Below, in pieces: positions 14,216 to 15,352 of a stretch of DNA of 15,352 bases (position 1 is its first letter; the number at the start of each line of letters is the position of its first letter). The position numbers and the translations under genes were made by a program. This DNA comes from CAZPUS01 sp964589825 (GTDB lineage: Bacteria; Fibrobacterota; Chitinivibrionia; Chitinivibrionales; WJKA01). The notes under the pieces were generated by a model. That model did not search any database. It was not told where the DNA came from and saw only the letters and a program-made list of their open reading frames with translations. Location of the stretch: contig CAZPUS010000057.1 of the NCBI GenBank assembly GCA_964589825.1, positions 1 to 15,352 of the forward strand, written 5' to 3'.

Positions 14216-15261
14216 GCAGCGTACGTTCCGGAAGTATCATTGTCGAAGTCTTTTTTGTATGCGTCTTTCCACGAAAACGGGGTATATTCCCGGTCGTGTT
14301 CTATGCAGTGGCGCAATCGCTCACCCTGCTTCCACATTGCCTGACGCCACGACAATTCACCGTCATTGCTGAACGTGCGGTTTACTGAATTGGCCCATTC
14401 TTCGTAGTGGCGAATAAATATCTTCAGAGACTCTTTTTTCAGGTAGACCTGTCCCTTTTCGCCGGTTTCAAAGTCATCGTCACCAAGCATTTTTTTGTTG
14501 AAAATACGCAGTACGAGACGGTCAACGAATGGATGCCGGAATTCCTCCATGAGATCGAGTGACAGCGACGCCCGGCCATAGGTGAGCGAGTGATAAAATC
14601 CGATATACGGATCAAGCCCCAGCGCATCGAGCACCGCCTGCAGCTCCCGTGCCACGAATGAATACCCGAACGACAGCAGTGCATTTACCGGGTCTGTTGA
14701 GGGGTGAAATATTCTGCCCGGAAACTCTCTGTTATGGCGCAGGCATTGTCCGAAGTCCTGAAAATAAAGTCGCGCCGCACTTCCTTCGTGTCCCCGAAGT
14801 GCATCGATGTTGTTACACGTATCGAGCACGGTGTCGCGCATGGCCTGCAGACGATCACGTTGTTCGAATACAAAGCTGCTGCGCCCGTTTTTGTGGTAAT
14901 CGTGGAGTACATCAATGCCGTTTTGGATTTTTGCCGCTACATACCGTTGTGCCATGGCAAATCGCCGGGACGTATCTTGAAACCAGGCATATTGCCGGGA
15001 GCGCAACGTTGCGTTTTTACCTGTTGCGCTCACGCAACGGCCTTTGAAATGGCCGTTGCGGGTGCAGAATGCGATATCAGCCCCTGCACCGAGAAGTGCC
15101 AGCACTGCTTCGGTGGTTACCTGCACGCGTCCGAACAGCATCAGTGCATAGACCTCTTTCATGAGGCGGTCGGTAATGCATTCACCGTCTTTTTGTACCA
15201 GTATATGCGTGCCTTGTTTCGTGACCTTGGCCCCCTGTTCGGTAACATACATAAATGCCAT
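14212..15261 (-). CDS. cas1: CRISPR integrase Cas1
   Basis: A 349-residue Cas1, the metal-dependent integrase that inserts new spacers. Metal-binding residues are visible as Glu159 (RGHEGSAAR), His224 (GFYHSLTYGRAS) and Glu239 (LDLMEEFRHPF). The N-terminal beta domain runs MAFMYVTEQGAKVTKQGTH with GADIAFCTRNG. I chose the ATG at 15261 because AGGA lies five bases upstream; an ATG at 15267 would sit on that site. Subtype cannot be fixed from Cas1 alone. The CARF-bearing operon nearby suggests a type III interference complex beyond the right edge. No reverse transcriptase or Cas4 fusion is present. Confidence 0.97.
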   Translation of the reverse strand: MAFMYVTEQGAKVTKQGTHILVQKDGECITDRLMKEVYALMLFGRVQVTTEAVLALLGAGADIAFCTRNGHFKGRCVSATGKNATLRSRQYAWFQDTSRRFAMAQRYVAAKIQNGIDVLHDYHKNGRSSFVFEQRDRLQAMRDTVLDTCNNIDALRGHEGSAARLYFQDFGQCLRHNREFPGRIFHPSTDPVNALLSFGYSFVARELQAVLDALGLDPYIGFYHSLTYGRASLSLDLMEEFRHPFVDRLVLRIFNKKMLGDDDFETGEKGQVYLKKESLKIFIRHYEEWANSVNRTFSNDGELSWRQAMWKQGERLRHCIEHDREYTPFSWKDAYKKDFDNDTSGTYAA

Positions 15262-15352
15262 AGACATCCTATGTTAAATTAATGTTTCCTTTCTTAATCT
15301 AATGAGTGTTGTTGTACCCATTTTTCCGGTTTTTTTATCCCGGCACGCAAAA

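Noticed and set aside
14704..15282. Plus-strand ORF of 192 codons
   Set aside because: Shadow of cas1.
15262..15352. CRISPR leader or repeat upstream of cas1
   Set aside because: AT-rich run with homopolymers but no repeat; too short to judge before the window ends.

Overview
The window is bacterial DNA of roughly balanced base composition. It has a housekeeping block on the left (positions 1-4200) and a defence block on the right (about 5130-15270). Housekeeping genes are the 5' fragment of a malate dehydrogenase reading frame, rdgB, leuS (N-terminus lost in a 100-N gap at 3027-3126) and the N-terminal part of a pfkB-family sugar kinase. I cannot fix the phylum from sequence alone. Nearly every gene lies on the minus strand; the exceptions are two plus-strand unknown genes (3878-4198 and 4327-4977) flanking a tRNA-like element at 4212-4294.

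The defence block reads right to left. It begins with cas1 and cas2 (start/stop overlap), followed by a dual-OB (DuOB-like) protein and two DUF488 proteins. Next come a pair of overlapping tiny ORFs, a macrodomain protein, a second pair of small ORFs, an AT-rich putative exported protein, a third pair of small cationic ORFs, and finally a compact four-gene operon (9170 to 5133). No CRISPR array and no interference genes are inside the window; they may lie beyond position 15352.

The four-gene operon is the most interesting part. Its genes are separated by only 4-6 bases. They encode (i) a small protein with weak MazF-like character, (ii) a sigma-factor-like protein with a sigma4-like helix-turn-helix, (iii) an acidic MazF-fold protein, and (iv) a large protein that I read as a Lon-type Ser-Lys protease domain fused to a C-terminal CARF/SAVED-superfamily nucleotide-sensing domain. 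The gene content matches the logic of the CalpL-CalpT-CalpS cascade of type III CRISPR: cyclic oligoadenylate activates a Lon protease, which cuts a MazF-homologous anti-sigma factor and frees a sigma factor. The sequences look diverged from that prototype, and there is an extra MazF-like gene. The tiny membrane or amphipathic ORFs and the macrodomain gene just upstream are candidates for the genes such a sigma factor would control; this last step is inference.

Quality notes: the leftmost malate dehydrogenase frame begins in mid-protein directly after rdgB, which is either a real truncation or an assembly join. The N gap is probably a placeholder shorter than the missing DNA.
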